Positions 1 through 9,813 of a DNA stretch of 64,000 nucleotides are shown piece by piece; position 1 is the stretch's first letter; each line of letters starts with the position of its first letter. Under the pieces are notes generated by a model that saw only the letters and a program-made list of their open reading frames with translations, was not told the origin of the DNA and did no database searches. The translations under genes were made by a program, and so were the position numbers. The stretch comes from Cepaea nemoralis (Eukaryota > Mollusca > Gastropoda > Stylommatophora > Helicidae): positions 310,001-374,000 of the forward strand of contig JACEFZ010011438.1 in the NCBI GenBank assembly GCA_014155875.1. Direction: 5' to 3'.

Positions 1-203
1 CCCCCATGTTTTCTTCTTCAGCGTTTGCGAAGCCGTGAGCGATTTGGCAGCAGACGGCCATGCGTTGGTTTTTATAAAAATGGTACAGGTGCCGGCCGTT
101 TAAAAAGCAATGGCAATCTACTGAATGTAAACTTAACAAGAAATTACACAGTCAAAACATGCGGTGGTTGACTGCGAAGTCCTGTAAAGGATATGTAACT
201 AAC
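1..203 (+). repeat. tRNA-derived SINE (family S), 5' end cut by window
   Basis: The body shared by all family S copies is visible: a block reading AGCAATGGCAA-CTACTGAA-GTAAACTT, then GTTGACTGCGA-GTCCTGTAAAGGATATG near the 3' end. The same body recurs about 16 times in the window on both strands. The promoter head is cut off by the window start. Family S is not named here because I cannot match it to a described family from memory. Confidence 0.7.
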
Positions 204-518
204 TAAATAAGATGATAGCGAAAAGGTCCTGGAGCCACATCCGTATTATACCTCTCGAAAGATGCGTGTTCTCAAAACTTGTACTTCAGTTTGTTTGCTG
301 GTGCCATAGGTTTGTAATACAGTTTAACTGATTGAGTTACAAAGGATAATATATCGCAAAATGTGACCCCTGTTTGGTCAGAAGGACGATATATCACTAC
401 ATTAGAGTGACCGTGTTTGTTTCGTTTCGTGGTATCCTGAATATTTTTAATGTTCAGTGAACAGACATGTACGTTTTAATACTTGTTTATTTGATAGTGT
501 ACCATGTTTGGTACAAAC
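204..518. other. No feature recognised
   Basis: AT-rich unique-looking sequence between a SINE and a LINE fragment. No coding frame, tRNA or repeat unit could be supported. Confidence 0.5.
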
Positions 519-995
519 CTACTTTTTGTTTGGCACTGAATCAGTTAATCTCTGCCTTGTTGTGGCCAGTCTATGCCTAAACCCTATGTAACAGTCCACA
601 ACGCTGATGTTAAAGCCAAGATATTCCAAGTCTGTGATATTTTCAATGTCTGTATTGTTGATTATGATCTTTGGTTGGCATGTAGTTTTGTACGTGACAG
701 TGACTATGGACGCAGGGAATAACAGAGTCCATGGGAATATCGATACATGAAGCCCATAAACGGGCACTCTCACGAAGTTTATACTTTACCTCGACACCGC
801 AAGGTACAAGAGGAACTTGCTGAGATAAGATGAGTGATTTTTTGACAGAAAAGTTCAGCTCTTCAAATCTATAAGTGCTATTTGAGAGGAGGACTGTGTC
901 ATCTGCATATTTAAGTTCTGGAATTAGATTTCCACTGATTATTAATGGATCAAGATTGTCTCTAATCTCGTCGTATTTAAAGTTTCTCATTCCAT
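519..995 (-). pseudogene. RTE-like LINE reverse transcriptase fragment
   Basis: On the minus strand 833-990 encodes LKYADDTVLLSNSTYR, the YADD catalytic motif of a non-LTR reverse transcriptase. Further on, 519-690 encodes IENITDLEYLGFNISV, the YLG block that follows the palm domain in RTE proteins. A 124-127 bp unrelated unit at 706-832 sits between them and breaks the gene. Both ends are truncated. It is a dead fragment. The RTE assignment rests on the same motif order as the better copies in the window. Confidence 0.75.
706..832 (-). repeat. Short interspersed unit U124, copy 1 (inside LINE)
   Basis: Read on the minus strand, this block is about 88% identical by eye to 43617-43740 on the plus strand. 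Both end at CTGCGTCCAT and then diverge at once. It interrupts an RTE frame and is flanked by AGTGACT and AGTGATT, a possible 7-bp target duplication with one mismatch. It has no poly(A) and no obvious tRNA head. Identity unknown. Confidence 0.55.
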
Positions 996-1140
996 TTTAT
1001 TTTTTTTCATATTGGTTGAATAGTGAAATTACACATGGATAGCTTCAATTTTTGGTCCTGTTACCAGAAGATATAACCCTTGTAGGGCTGCGTGCTACGT
1101 GATTTTAGTTGCCAACTGTGATAATGACCACAATCACTAC

Positions 1141-1625
1141 ATTAATGTTTTACGTTTAACCCTCTAGCGCCTTGCCGTCTTGACAGACGATAGTTTGTTA
1201 CTATGTGCTTCAAAGACAGCACAAATCCTGGGCTGAAAGAAAGAGACCACACGTTGCCCATGCAGCATAATCCCTCTCTCCGACTGTGTAGTTTACTCCA
1301 GAGGTATTGTAACACCTATACGTCTGGAACAAGACAAGATGCAGGAACCATCGGATCAACAAAGCAACGCTCTGTCCCCCCCATCAGAGCTTCGATCCAA
1401 GACCAGTTGCAGACCCAGGCTTAGAGCCTAGCTGTCCTGCCATGACATTTAGTTGTTACGTTGAATGTTTTCTCACCAGTATCAGGCTTGTACCTTCCCA
1501 ATTGCGATCCTCCGCCCGAAGCCGTTGGCACAATGTGGGGTGTCGAGTTTGGCGAGCGCCGCCCAACATTAAGCTCTAACAGAAAACAAGTAGTACCGTC
1601 TACTGTCATACGGTAGCTCAGTCAC
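1141..1625. repeat. Unnamed ~480 bp interspersed repeat, copy 1
   Basis: Collinear with 45796-46258 in the same orientation. Shared blocks include GACGATAGTTTGT, TAGTTTACTCCAGAGG, GAACAAGACAAG, CCGAAGCCGTTGGCACA, GAGCGCCGCCCAACATT and CTACTGTCATACGG. No long frame is conserved between the copies, and I see no terminal repeats or tail. It could be an untranslated part of a larger transposon. Confidence 0.7.
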
Positions 1626-1865
1626 ATCTAAGACCCTACCTTTAACCACGAAAACGTTAATTAATAACCAAATTACTACTGAATGGATCTCAAGGAACGT
1701 CATATTTTCGTTAACAGCTTGCAAATTATATTCTAAGAAAAGACAACTGAGACAAAAACCAAAAGTACTTGTCTCATTAATTTCACGGTTTGTTCCCTTT
1801 GTTTCACTTTCCAGTTCTCAATATTATGAAAGGGACACAGTAAAATAATTTCGCATCGTCATATT

Positions 1866-2042
1866 AATAGAAGGAACGAACGAAAGAACGAACGAACGAA
1901 CGAACGAACAAACTTTATTTTCAAAGGGTTAAGAATTGGGCACGCAGGCCCGTCTAACATTCTGCCCTTCTATCACTCTCTTTCATACATTATTTCATTC
2001 ACACATCATTCAAGGCTAACAGAGAACAGCAACAATATAAAA
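1866..2042 (-). mobile_element. CR1/L2-like LINE 3' end, part 1 (split by element X)
   Basis: Reverse complement of the LINE 3' end at 42125-42290: the AATAAAGTTCG tail with a (TTCG)n extension, preceded by GCGTGCCCAA and TTGAATGATGTGTGAATG. The matching remainder lies at 4941-5025, so the 3' end was split by the element at 2043-4940. The (CGAA)n run at 1873-1908 is the LINE's own simple-repeat tail. Confidence 0.75.
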
Positions 2043-2048
2043 GACTAG

Positions 2049-2142
2049 CTGACCCGGCCCGGCTTCGCCCAGACTCTGGTGGGGAGCATCTCATTTAATT
2101 CATATAAGTAGTCATATAAGTTCTCGTTCCCGTTACCGACAA

Positions 2143-2181
<39 letters not shown>

Positions 2182-2385
2182 GTCTGTCTGTCTGTCTGAC
2201 CCGGCCCGTCTTCGCCCAGACTCTGATGGGGAGCATCTCATTTAATTCATATAAGTAGTCATATAAGTTCCCGTTCTGACTATCTATCTTTCTGTCTGTC
2301 TGACCCGGCCCGGCATCGCCCAACTCCTGGTGGGGAGCATCTCATTTAATTCATATAAGTAGTCATATAAGTTCCCGTTCCCGAC

Positions 2386-2446
<61 letters not shown>

Positions 2447-2575
2447 GTCTGTCTGTCTGTCTGTCTGTCTGACCCGGCCCAGCCCATGGTGGAGAGCATC
2501 TCATTTAAATTATATAAGTAGTCATATAAGATCCCGTTCCCGACTATCTGTCTGACTGTCTGTCTGTCTTGGGTA
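2049..2575 (+). repeat. Four tandem copies of the element X head unit with CTGT microsatellites
   Basis: Copies start near 2051, 2198, 2301 and 2471. Each reads GACCCGGCCC, then TGGTGGGGAGCATCTCATTT, CATATAAGTAGTCATATAAG and CGTTCCCG, followed by (CTGT)n of variable length. A further copy on the opposite strand lies at 39638-39734. Confidence 0.85.
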
Positions 2576-2579
2576 AATG

Positions 2580-4453
2580 TAGGAGGGAGGAGGAAGAGGG
2601 AGGTGGAGGAGGGAAGAGGAGGGAGGAGGAGGGAGGAGACAGGAGGAGTAGGGAGGAATAGGAGGGAGGAGGAGGGATTAGGAGGAGGGGGGAGGAGTAG
2701 GGTGGAGGAGGAGGCGAGGAGGAGGGAGGAGGAGGGAGAAGGAGGGAGGAAGAGAACGCAGGAGGAGAAGGGAGCAGGAGGAGGAGAGGGAGGAGGAGGG
2801 AGAGGGAGGAGGAGGGAGGAGGAGGAGAGAGTAGGAGGAGGGAGGAGGCGGAGGGAGAAGGAAGAGGGAGGAGGAGGAGGGAGAAGGAGGAGAAGGAGGG
2901 GGAGGAGGAGGAGGGAAGAGGAGGAGGGGAGGAGGAGGAGGGAGGAGGAATGTGAAGGGAGGAGAAGGGAGGAGGTAGAGGGAGGAGGAGGAGGAGGAGG
3001 GAGGCGGAGAGAGGAGGAGGAGGGAGGAGGAGGAAGAGGAAGGAGGAGGAATGTGAAGGGAGGAGGGGGGAGGAGGTAGAGGGAGGAGGAGGGGGGAGGA
3101 GGAGGTAGAGGGAGGAGGAGGGAGGAGGAGGAGGGAGGAGGCGGAGAGGGAGGAGGAGGAAGGAGGAGGGGGAGGAGTGAGGAGGAGGGAGGAAGAAGGA
3201 GGAGGAGGGAGGAGGAGTGGTGAGGAGGAGGGAGGAGGAGGGAGGAGGAGAAGGGAGGAGGAGGGATGAGGAGGAGGGAGGAGGAGGAAGAGGGAGGAGG
3301 AGGAATGTGAAGGGAGGAGGAGGGAGGAGGTAGAGGGAGGAGGAGGAGGGAGGAGGAGGAGGAGAGGGAGGAGGAGGAAGGAGGAGGGGGAGGAGGGAGG
3401 AGGAGGAGGGAGGAAGAAGGAGGAGGAGGGAAAAGGAGGGATGAGGAGGAGGAGGGAGGAGGAGGAAGAGGGAGGAGGAGGAATGTGAAGGGAGGAGGAG
3501 GGATAGGGAGGAGGGGGAGGGGAAGAGGAAGAGGGTAGGAGGAAGAGTGGAGAGGAGGAGGGAGGAGGGAGAGGGAGGAGGAGGAGGGAGGAAAAGGGAG
3601 GAGAGAGGAGGAGGAGGGAGGAGGTAGGAGGAGGAGGAAGAGGGAGGAGGAGGGAGGAGAAGGAAGGAGGAGGAAGAAGGAGGAGGAAGAGGGAGGAGGA
3701 TGGAGGAGGGAGAGGGAGGAAGAGGGAGGAGGAAGGAGGAGGAAGGAGGAGGAAGAGGGAGGAGGAGGAAGAGGGAGGAGGAGGATGGAGGAGGGAGAGG
3801 GAGGAGGGGAAGAGGAAGAGGGTAGGAGGAGGAGGGGAGAGGAGGAGAAGAAGGGAGAAGGAGGTAGGAGGAGAAGGAGGAGGAGGGGCGAGGAGGAGGG
3901 AGGAGGCAGAGGGAGAAGAAAGAAGGAGGAGGAGGAAGGAGGGAGAGGAAGGAGGGAGAATGAGGAGGGGAGGAAGGAAAGGGAGGTGGAAGAGGAGGAG
4001 GAGGGAGGAGGAGGGAGGAGGAAAGAGGTAGGGGGAGGAGGAGGTAGAGGGAGGAGGAGGAGGAAGGAAAGGGAGGAGGAAGAGGAGGAGAAGGGTGGAG
4101 GAGGGTGGAGGGAGGAGGAGGAGGTAGAGGGAGGAGGAGGGAGGAGGTAGGAGGAGGAAGAGGGAAGAGGGAGAAGAAGGGAGAAAGAGGAGGGAGGATG
4201 ATGAGGGAGAAGGAGGCAGGAGGAGGAGGAGGGAGGCAGGAGGAGGAGGAGGGATGAGGAGGGAGAGGGAGGAGGAGGGAAGATGAGGGAGGAGGCGGAG
4301 GGAGTAGGAGGGAGGATGATGGAGGAGGAGGGGAGAGGAAGAGGGAGAAGGAAGAGGGAGAAGGAGGAGGGAGGAGGGAGAGGGATGAGAGGGAGGAGGA
4401 AGAGGAGAAGGGTGGAGGGAGGAGGTAGAGGGAGGAGAAGAGAGGAGGAGAGA
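2580..4453. repeat. GGA-rich purine array (~1.9 kb)
   Basis: Almost uninterrupted purines on the plus strand, built from GGAGGA, GGGAGGAGG and GGAAGAG variants, with recurring GGAATGTGAAGGGAGG islands. Long serine/proline/leucine and glycine/arginine/glutamate frames on the two strands are artefacts of the purine/pyrimidine asymmetry. Confidence 0.95.
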
Positions 4454-4554
4454 GTTCGCCATTCCGAATTCATACTCGTCTAGTTCTTCCCTTCTACACG
4501 ACTGTAGATACCTTCCTTACACATAAAAAGATGAATTGTTATTGATATTGCCGA

Positions 4555-4675
4555 GGCATGGAGGAATATCAGCAGCAGAGTTGATCCAAAAAACCAAAGA
4601 CTGAGATCTACGGAGAGCCATGAACGCCTACGCCAGCCGGCACGGCACTTGATGATGATGATTGCCGTGTGACGA
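4555..4675 (+). mobile_element. RTE-like LINE 3' end, strongly 5'-truncated
   Basis: About 120 bp matching the last part of the LINE end at 54810-54925: GGCATGGAGGAATATCA, CAGAGTTGATCCA, GATCTACGGAGAG and then a (GATGAT) tail. It is inserted within element X. Confidence 0.7.
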
Positions 4676-4940
4676 TTCTGTGTAGTCACGTCATTTTCTT
4701 CCCTTTCCCTAGCGTTTTGGTTCGGGGATTCTTTCATCATCATCATCATATATTTACGTACGTATTTTGGGAGGGGGAGGAGGGAGGAGGAGGAAGAAGA
4801 AAAAAAAACTATGACAGTTGACAGCTCTGGAATGAAAGGAAGGCGTGTAGAAAATTTCATCTCAATCGGATGGGCCGTTCGCGAACAAATAAAGGACATA
4901 CATATTTACATACATATATACATATATACATACACTTTGT

Positions 4941-5025
4941 TTTATAGATATAGATATGCACTATAAAGGCATGGGCAAAATGCGAACATCAAAACTACAC
5001 GACTCAGTAATATTAGATAATGATC
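4941..5025 (-). mobile_element. CR1/L2-like LINE 3' end, part 2
   Basis: Reverse complement of 42062-42138, including TAATATTACTGAGTCGTGTAG and CCTTTATAATGCAT-like sequence. With 1866-2042 it makes one continuous 3' end once element X is removed. Confidence 0.7.
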
Positions 5026-5138
5026 TGACACTTGTTATTAGTCATGTGGAATATACGTAGCTAGCAGATTACAGGGTTTATCTTATGTTGAGAATTTACT
5101 GGTTCAAATCCTAGCAACAGACACGGGACATTTTTTTA

Positions 5139-5312
5139 TGTTGCATATCCCTTACAGGACGTTGCAATCAACACCAGTATGTTTTAGCTGCTTTTGATAT
5201 ACTATGCAAGTTTTTTTTTTTAAGTTTTATTTTACGTTCAGTAGTTTGCCATTGCTTTCTGAGTGATCGGTTCACATACCACCGTAAGTTACCAGCGAGA
5301 TCCTTTTTTACA
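5139..5312 (-). repeat. tRNA-derived SINE (family S), partial
   Basis: Minus-strand copy. On the plus strand it starts TTGCATATCCCTTACAGGACG and runs through CAGTAGTTTGCCATTGCTTT. An internal T-rich run breaks it near 5210. The tRNA head is mostly missing. Confidence 0.7.
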
Positions 5313-5540
5313 AGAAGAATTATTTTATAATGATATCACTCACCCCCTTGATCGCTTAGATAGGAAGGTCTTATATGTAATCTTCTCAGATAAGAAAAAA
5401 CAACACAGCTACAAATCCTACGGTAGATGAAACCGCAATGAATAGACCACACGGCGGAGGTAGTGGCAATGTTTAAAGAAAGAAAACCAATCAACATGCG
5501 GATGGAGTTCGCTGCATTAGATAGAGAATGTATACGGGAC
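5313..5540. other. No feature recognised
   Basis: Unique-looking sequence between a SINE and the CT-rich array. Nothing could be supported. Confidence 0.4.
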
Positions 5541-5554
5541 AGTGATTTTCATGT

Positions 5555-5559
5555 GTTAT

Positions 5560-5636
<77 letters not shown>

Positions 5637-6155
5637 CCTCTCTCTCTTGCTATCTGTATGTCTCTCGCTCTGCCTGAATCTCTCTGTCTGTATGTCCCTC
5701 TCTCTGTGTCTGTGTGTCTCTCTCTGTCGGTATGTCTGTCTCTCACTCTCTCTCTCCTCTCTCTCCCTCACTCTCTTTCTCTATCCTCTCTCCCTCTTGC
5801 TATCTGTATGTCTGTCACTCTGCCTGAATCTCTCTGTCTGTATGTCCCTCTCTGTGTCTGTGTGTCTCTCTCTGTCGGTATGTCTGTCTCTCACTCTCTC
5901 TCTCCTCTCTCTCCCTCACTCTCTCTCTCTATCCTCTCTCCCTCTTGCTATCTGTATGTCTGTCACTCTGCCTGAATCTCTCTGTCTGTATGTCTCTCTC
6001 TGTGTCTGTGTGTCTCTCTCTCTGTCGGTATGTCTCTTTCACTCTCTCTCCTCTCTCTCTCCTCTCTCTCTCTCTCACTCACTCTCTCTCTCCTCTCTCT
6101 CACACACTCTCTCTCTCTCTCCTATCTCACTCTGTGTGTGTGTGTGTGTGTGTAT
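5555..6155. repeat. CT microsatellite with a ~149-bp minisatellite and GT run
   Basis: A (CT)n run opens the array. A compound unit beginning TTGCTATCTGTATGTCT recurs at 5647, 5797 and 5945 (spacing 150 and 148 bp), each copy carrying TGCCTGAATCTCTCTGTC and CTCTGTCGGTATGTCT. A (GT)n run closes it. Coding frames here are low complexity. Confidence 0.9.
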
Positions 6156-6299
6156 GTGTGGTGGTTATGTGTGTTGTGTGTGTATATCTGTCTGCCCGCC
6201 AGCCTGTCTCATAACATTTTTATCTTCACTGTTTAAGCTCACAGCATTCATTTCACAAAGTTATCTTTCTCTATGTGACTGAAACATGCACAATAGATC

Positions 6300-6396
6300 A
6301 TTCACGTACGAAAGTTGGGTAGTTGAAAGGGCCGAATGTAAGACAGGCCGAAGTGCCCAATTTAGAACCCTTTGAAAATAAAGTTTGTTCGTTGGG
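6300..6396 (+). mobile_element. CR1/L2-like LINE 3' end fragment
   Basis: GTGCCCAATTTAGAACCC and TTTGAAAATAAAGTTTGTTC match the 3' terminus at 42230-42275. Only the last ~95 bp remain. Confidence 0.65.
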
Positions 6397-6454
6397 TCTT
6401 CTACCGCTGGTCTCCAATACAATACAATACAATGCAATACAATAGGTACCTATT

Positions 6455-7490
6455 AATCTTGAGCATTGTATTGTCATTATCCCTTGTAACCACAATGTAT
6501 TATACAAGTAAATGGGAATATTCTTGATCATGTGAATCGAAAGGAGCACGAAAGGAGACGAAGCCTTGTTACAAACCTTTGAGAACAAAATTTTAAGACG
6601 CATCTTTGGACCCATTAGGGATACACAAAGTGGAGAGTGGAAAAGAAGAAGTAACAAAGACATTTATGATTTGTTTAAGTCCCCGCTAATCACTGGTATC
6701 ATGAAGGCTAATAGACTACAATGGCTGGGGCATATAGAAAGAATGGAAGATAATAGGGAAACAAAACTCGCTTACACTCAGGAAATAAATGACCGTAGAC
6801 CCCGAGGTAGACCAAGAAGGCGGTGGAGAGATAATATACACACAGACCTACAAGCACTTGGAATCAACGACTGGCAAGAGAAGGTCCACCAGAGAGACGA
6901 ATGGAGACAGATTGTATTTGCAGCAAAGAACCTCAATGGCTCGGAATGCTGAAGAAGAAGAAGAATGTGAATCGGTACAATTATCTCGGAACAGTCATAA
7001 CATCTGATGGGAGACGCCTTGAAGAGATTAGAACAAGAATCGCCATGGCGAAGGTTGCCTTTTGCAAGATGAAAAACATACTGACCAATAAAAAAGTCAT
7101 TTGCAAAGAGAAAAAAAGTGTTGATGTGCTACATATAACCTATACTGTTGAATGCATGTGAAGCGTGGACAATGAGCAAACAGGCTGAAAAATATCTGAT
7201 GGCTGTGGAAATGTGGTTTCTGAGGAAAATGCAAATTATAACATGGACAGCCAGAAAAACCATTGACCACGTTACGTTAAGAGAAGAAATAAATTGAGAA
7301 CTTTGTGACAACTGGCAAGATCGAGGGGAAAAGAACAAAGGGAAGGCAAATAATTAAATACCTAGATGGCTTGGCCACGTGGTATGGTCGAGACAACAAT
7401 ACTGAGCTGATCCACGACTCTGGTGATCGAGTGAGATGGCGAAACATGACCGCCCACACTTATCGGCATGGTACATGATGATGATGATCA
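6455..7490 (+). mobile_element. RTE-like LINE E, 3' part, split by LINE F
   Basis: The left piece (6455-6539) matches 63890-63950 of the RTE copy at the window end, including ATACAAGTAAATGGGAATAT. The right piece (6975-7490) continues with the YLGTVITSDGRRLEEI block and ends CACTTATCGGCATGGTACATGATGATG, a short GAT tail typical of RTE 3' ends. The intervening 6540-6964 is a younger insertion. Several stops break the frame after 7160. Only the region after the reverse transcriptase is present. Confidence 0.8.
6540..6964 (+). mobile_element. RTE-like LINE F C-terminal fragment with GAA tail
   Basis: From 6566 one open frame to 6952 gives about 128 residues including ENKILRRIFGPIRD, RLQWLGHIERMED and RPRGRPRRRWRDNI, the C-terminal signature of RTE-type LINE proteins. 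The stop is followed at once by a short (GAA)n tail. The flanking 10-mer ATGTGAATCG (6530-6539 and 6965-6974) is its target-site duplication, so this is a severely 5'-truncated insertion. Confidence 0.85.
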
Positions 7491-7494
7491 ACAT

Positions 7495-7850
7495 TATCTT
7501 TGATGGACAGAAAGAAATATAGAAATACAGAGAGACAAAGTAAGAAAGATAGACAGACAAACAGACAGAAAGACAGACAGAAATATACTGCTCACTAAAA
7601 CTACATAAGCACTGATCTAATATTGATTTATCTTTTAAAATGATTGAAGTCGGCATTTGCCGGCGGTCTGTGAAGTGCTTGGACCATCATGCTATGTAGG
7701 CCTGATAGCACGGATAATTAGCTGGCCAGTCTTTCTCTCACGTAGCAAACAACGAGCTCAGGCGTCGAACCCTCCTCCGACCACGCCCTTTACATTATCG
7801 GCGTAACCCACTAATGATTACACCAACACAACCCGCTTCGATATGGTTAA
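7495..7850. other. GA/CAGA-rich tract, then unassigned sequence
   Basis: 7500-7585 holds imperfect ACAGAAAGA/GACAGACA repeats. 7590-7850 shows no gene or repeat that I can support. Confidence 0.5.
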
Positions 7851-7864
7851 AGGCCTAACATTTA

Positions 7865-8030
7865 ACCCCCCCCCCTCCCTCCCCCCACCCCCCCCCCCCC
7901 CTTCCCTCCCCCACCCCCCCCTCCCCCTCCCCTCCTATTACTACAGTATTTGCTATCGGTCTAATAGTAAGCTGCATGTCCTTTCCAGGACGCCTCAACC
8001 CCCCCCCCCCCCCTCCCCCCCTAGCGTTAA
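7865..8030. repeat. Poly-C/CCCT low-complexity tracts
   Basis: Two stretches of C runs with interspersed T around 7866-7935 and 8000-8020. The proline-rich frames they create are not genes. Such tracts are prone to sequencing error. Confidence 0.9.
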
Positions 8031-8049
8031 TTTTTTTGGGCCTTTGTTT

Positions 8050-8232
8050 GACTTACACAGCTGCCGACGGTTTGGAAGCAGCCCATCTTGCGCTGGCTTT
8101 CATACAATGGTATAAGCGCCGGTCGTTCAGAAAGGAATGGCAAACTACTGAACGTAAATTTGCCAAGAACTCGCAGTCAACAGCAACAAAAATGCTCGCG
8201 TTGACTTCGAGGTCCTGTAACTGATATGCAAG
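8050..8232 (+). repeat. tRNA-derived SINE (family S)
   Basis: Contains TTGGAAGCAGCCCATCTTGC, GTATAAGCGCCGGTCGTTCA, GGCAAACTACTGAACGTAAA and the 3' block GTTGACTTCGAGGTCCTGTAA. The head is incomplete. It faces the next SINE copy on the opposite strand. Confidence 0.75.
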
Positions 8233-8248
8233 TAAAATTATGATTCAC

Positions 8249-8420
8249 TAGGCATATTTTTTCGTTCAGTAGTTGCCATTTTATTTACTGAGCTACGACG
8301 CTCATACCATCAAAATCAACGCCTGGTGGTCTATTTACAAATCGTCACCGGCTAATATCGAACCCTCGGACGTGGTATTGCGTTAAATTGTGAAACACGA
8401 CCCCCGGCTCTGGGATTGCG
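8249..8420 (-). repeat. tRNA-derived SINE (family S), partial
   Basis: Minus-strand copy missing its 3' end. It shows CGTTCAGTAGTTGCCATTTT, ACGCTCATACCATCAAAATC and a degenerate box B region. Confidence 0.6.
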
Positions 8421-8503
8421 TGTCCCATTAAAACTATTTAATCACTCGACATACTGACTTAATCAGTTAACCCCCTGCATTCAGTCCCCTCTGTTACACA
8501 TTT

Positions 8504-8730
8504 ACTGTACAGGACGTCGCAATCAACCCCAACATGTATTGACCATTTATGATTTTCTATGCACTTTTATACTCAGTAGCTTGCCATCGCGTTCTGAACG
8601 GTCGACGCCCATACCATTGTAAAAATCAACGCAATGCAATTTGCTCCCAAATCGTTAGCGGGTGACTTCGAACCTGGTATGTCGGAGTTTTGAAACTACC
8701 ATTCCTACACTCCCCCCTACGGCACAGGCG
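8504..8730 (-). repeat. tRNA-derived SINE (family S)
   Basis: Minus-strand copy from TACAGGACGTCGCAATCAAC through CTCAGTAGCTTGCCATCGCG to GCTCCCAAATCG and a head region ending near the GGCACAGGCG sequence. Confidence 0.7.
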
Positions 8731-8774
8731 ACGGCATTAAATATCCAGTAGTTATTCATTCAAGATGCACTGTT

Positions 8775-8850
8775 CATGCCTAATTGTTTCATTTATTGAT
8801 GGGTTGCCCCGGGATTGAGTGTCCCCACTATCCTGCTGAGGTACGAATGC

Positions 8851-8909
<59 letters not shown>

Positions 8910-8940
8910 GCATGCACGCACGCACGCACACACACACACA

Positions 8941-8981
<41 letters not shown>

Positions 8982-8985
8982 CCAA
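8775..8985. repeat. Repeat head plus (CA)n microsatellite, copy 1
   Basis: 8775-8852 (TGCCTAATTGTTTCATTTAT through GAGGTACGAATGCG) is nearly identical to 10690-10768. Both lead straight into (CA)n. The run carries CG-containing interruptions near 8905. Confidence 0.85.
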
Positions 8986-9139
8986 ACACGTATATACGAC
9001 ACAGCTCCTAGAGTTGTACAAATCCACTGTTGGTTCTCCAAACGCTTATATTCAACAAAGCATCTATAAATGTACAAGATGCGCTGCTTAAATACGTCAA
9101 AGGCTTGGAACTATACTGAAAAGTGGACTAAAGAGCGTG

Positions 9140-9321
9140 CCAGTCTTTTTTCTATAAGAACAGACTATATAGTGTTTCAGCATTCGTTGTGTTAGAACAG
9201 ACTATAGAGTGTGTCAGCCTTTTCGTTGTGTTAGAACAGACTATGAAGTGTGTCAGCCTTTCCGTTGTGTTAGAACATACTATAGAGTGTGTCAGCTGTT
9301 ATGTTAGAAAAGACTATAGAG
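9140..9321. repeat. 37-bp minisatellite, segment 1
   Basis: Unit about GTTAGAACAGACTATAGAG plus TGTGTCAGTCTGTGTTGT. The array resumes at 9814 and 10343 after two transposon insertions, so it was once continuous to about 10600. Confidence 0.9.
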
Positions 9322-9813
9322 CAGTGTTTCCCAACCTTTTTTGTGCTATGCCCCACCTAAGCCTTTCTAAATTCTTATGTCCACGACCCCCCCCCCCCCC
9401 CCCCCCCAACATATAAGTAATTTTTAATGTTCAAAAATTAAAATGTCCACTAAAGAAACTTGAATGATAGGTGTTAGGAAGAAATCACTAGGAAATTATT
9501 GAGAAAACACAGTAAGTAAATTTTCAAAACATATCGAGAACTGAAATTCAAGTACAAAATAATTTTAATGAAAGATTTGTCAATATTATTTTAATTATTA
9601 GTAGTTATTTATTATTTAAATTTAGTGAGATCCTTGCGCTTGATGCTTGCTGAAAAGTGATTTTATGTCAGGTTACAATTTAGTTAACTTCAGTCTCAAT
9701 TCTGCCCGTTTTGTTATATCCAGCCGATTTCTTCCAATTTCGAATTGCCCCCCTTAACAATCAAATTCCCCCCCCCCCCCTGTGGGGCGTGGGCCCCACG
9801 TTGGGAAACACTG
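9322..9813. mobile_element. Non-autonomous hAT element (MITE) 1, 492 bp
   Basis: Terminal inverted repeats CAGTGTTTCCCAAC at 9322-9335 and its complement ending at 9813. Perfect 8-bp target duplication CTATAGAG at 9314-9321 and 9814-9821. TIR sequence, 8-bp duplication and the T at position 2/A at position 7 of the target fit the hAT superfamily. No transposase is encoded; the interior is AT-rich with poly-C near both ends. It would depend on a hAT transposase made elsewhere. Confidence 0.93.

Larger units (their letters stand above)
2043..4940 (+). mobile_element. Element X, inflated by simple repeats
   Basis: It begins ACTAGCTGACCCGGCCCGGC and ends after AATTTCATCTCAATCGGATG, GCCGTTCGCGAACAAATAAA and a (CATA)n-like tail. 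This start and tail resemble a widespread class of non-LTR-derived repeats that I recall only in general terms. Inside are four tandem ~100-150 bp units, each with its own (CTGT)n, then a 1.9 kb GGA-rich array and a short RTE 3' end. Flanks match the two halves of one LINE 3' end, so the insertion boundaries are well placed. No protein frame is credible. Confidence 0.6.

Noticed and set aside
2437..4473. 678-codon minus-strand open frame rich in Ser, Pro and Leu, plus related frames on both strands
   Set aside because: It is created by the GGA-rich purine array and flanking CTGT repeats. Stop codons are rare in such composition and there is no domain.
5050..5115. Possible tRNA (TAGCTAGCAGATTAC and TGGTTCAAATCC)
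   Set aside because: Box B looks fair, but the stems do not pair and the anticodon arm is unclear. At best a tRNA-derived fragment.
7865..8020. Proline-rich protein frame
   Set aside because: Poly-C low complexity, likely variable in length and sequencing quality.
8752..9077. His-Thr and Cys-Val repeat frames around the CA array
   Set aside because: Dinucleotide repeat artefacts on both strands.
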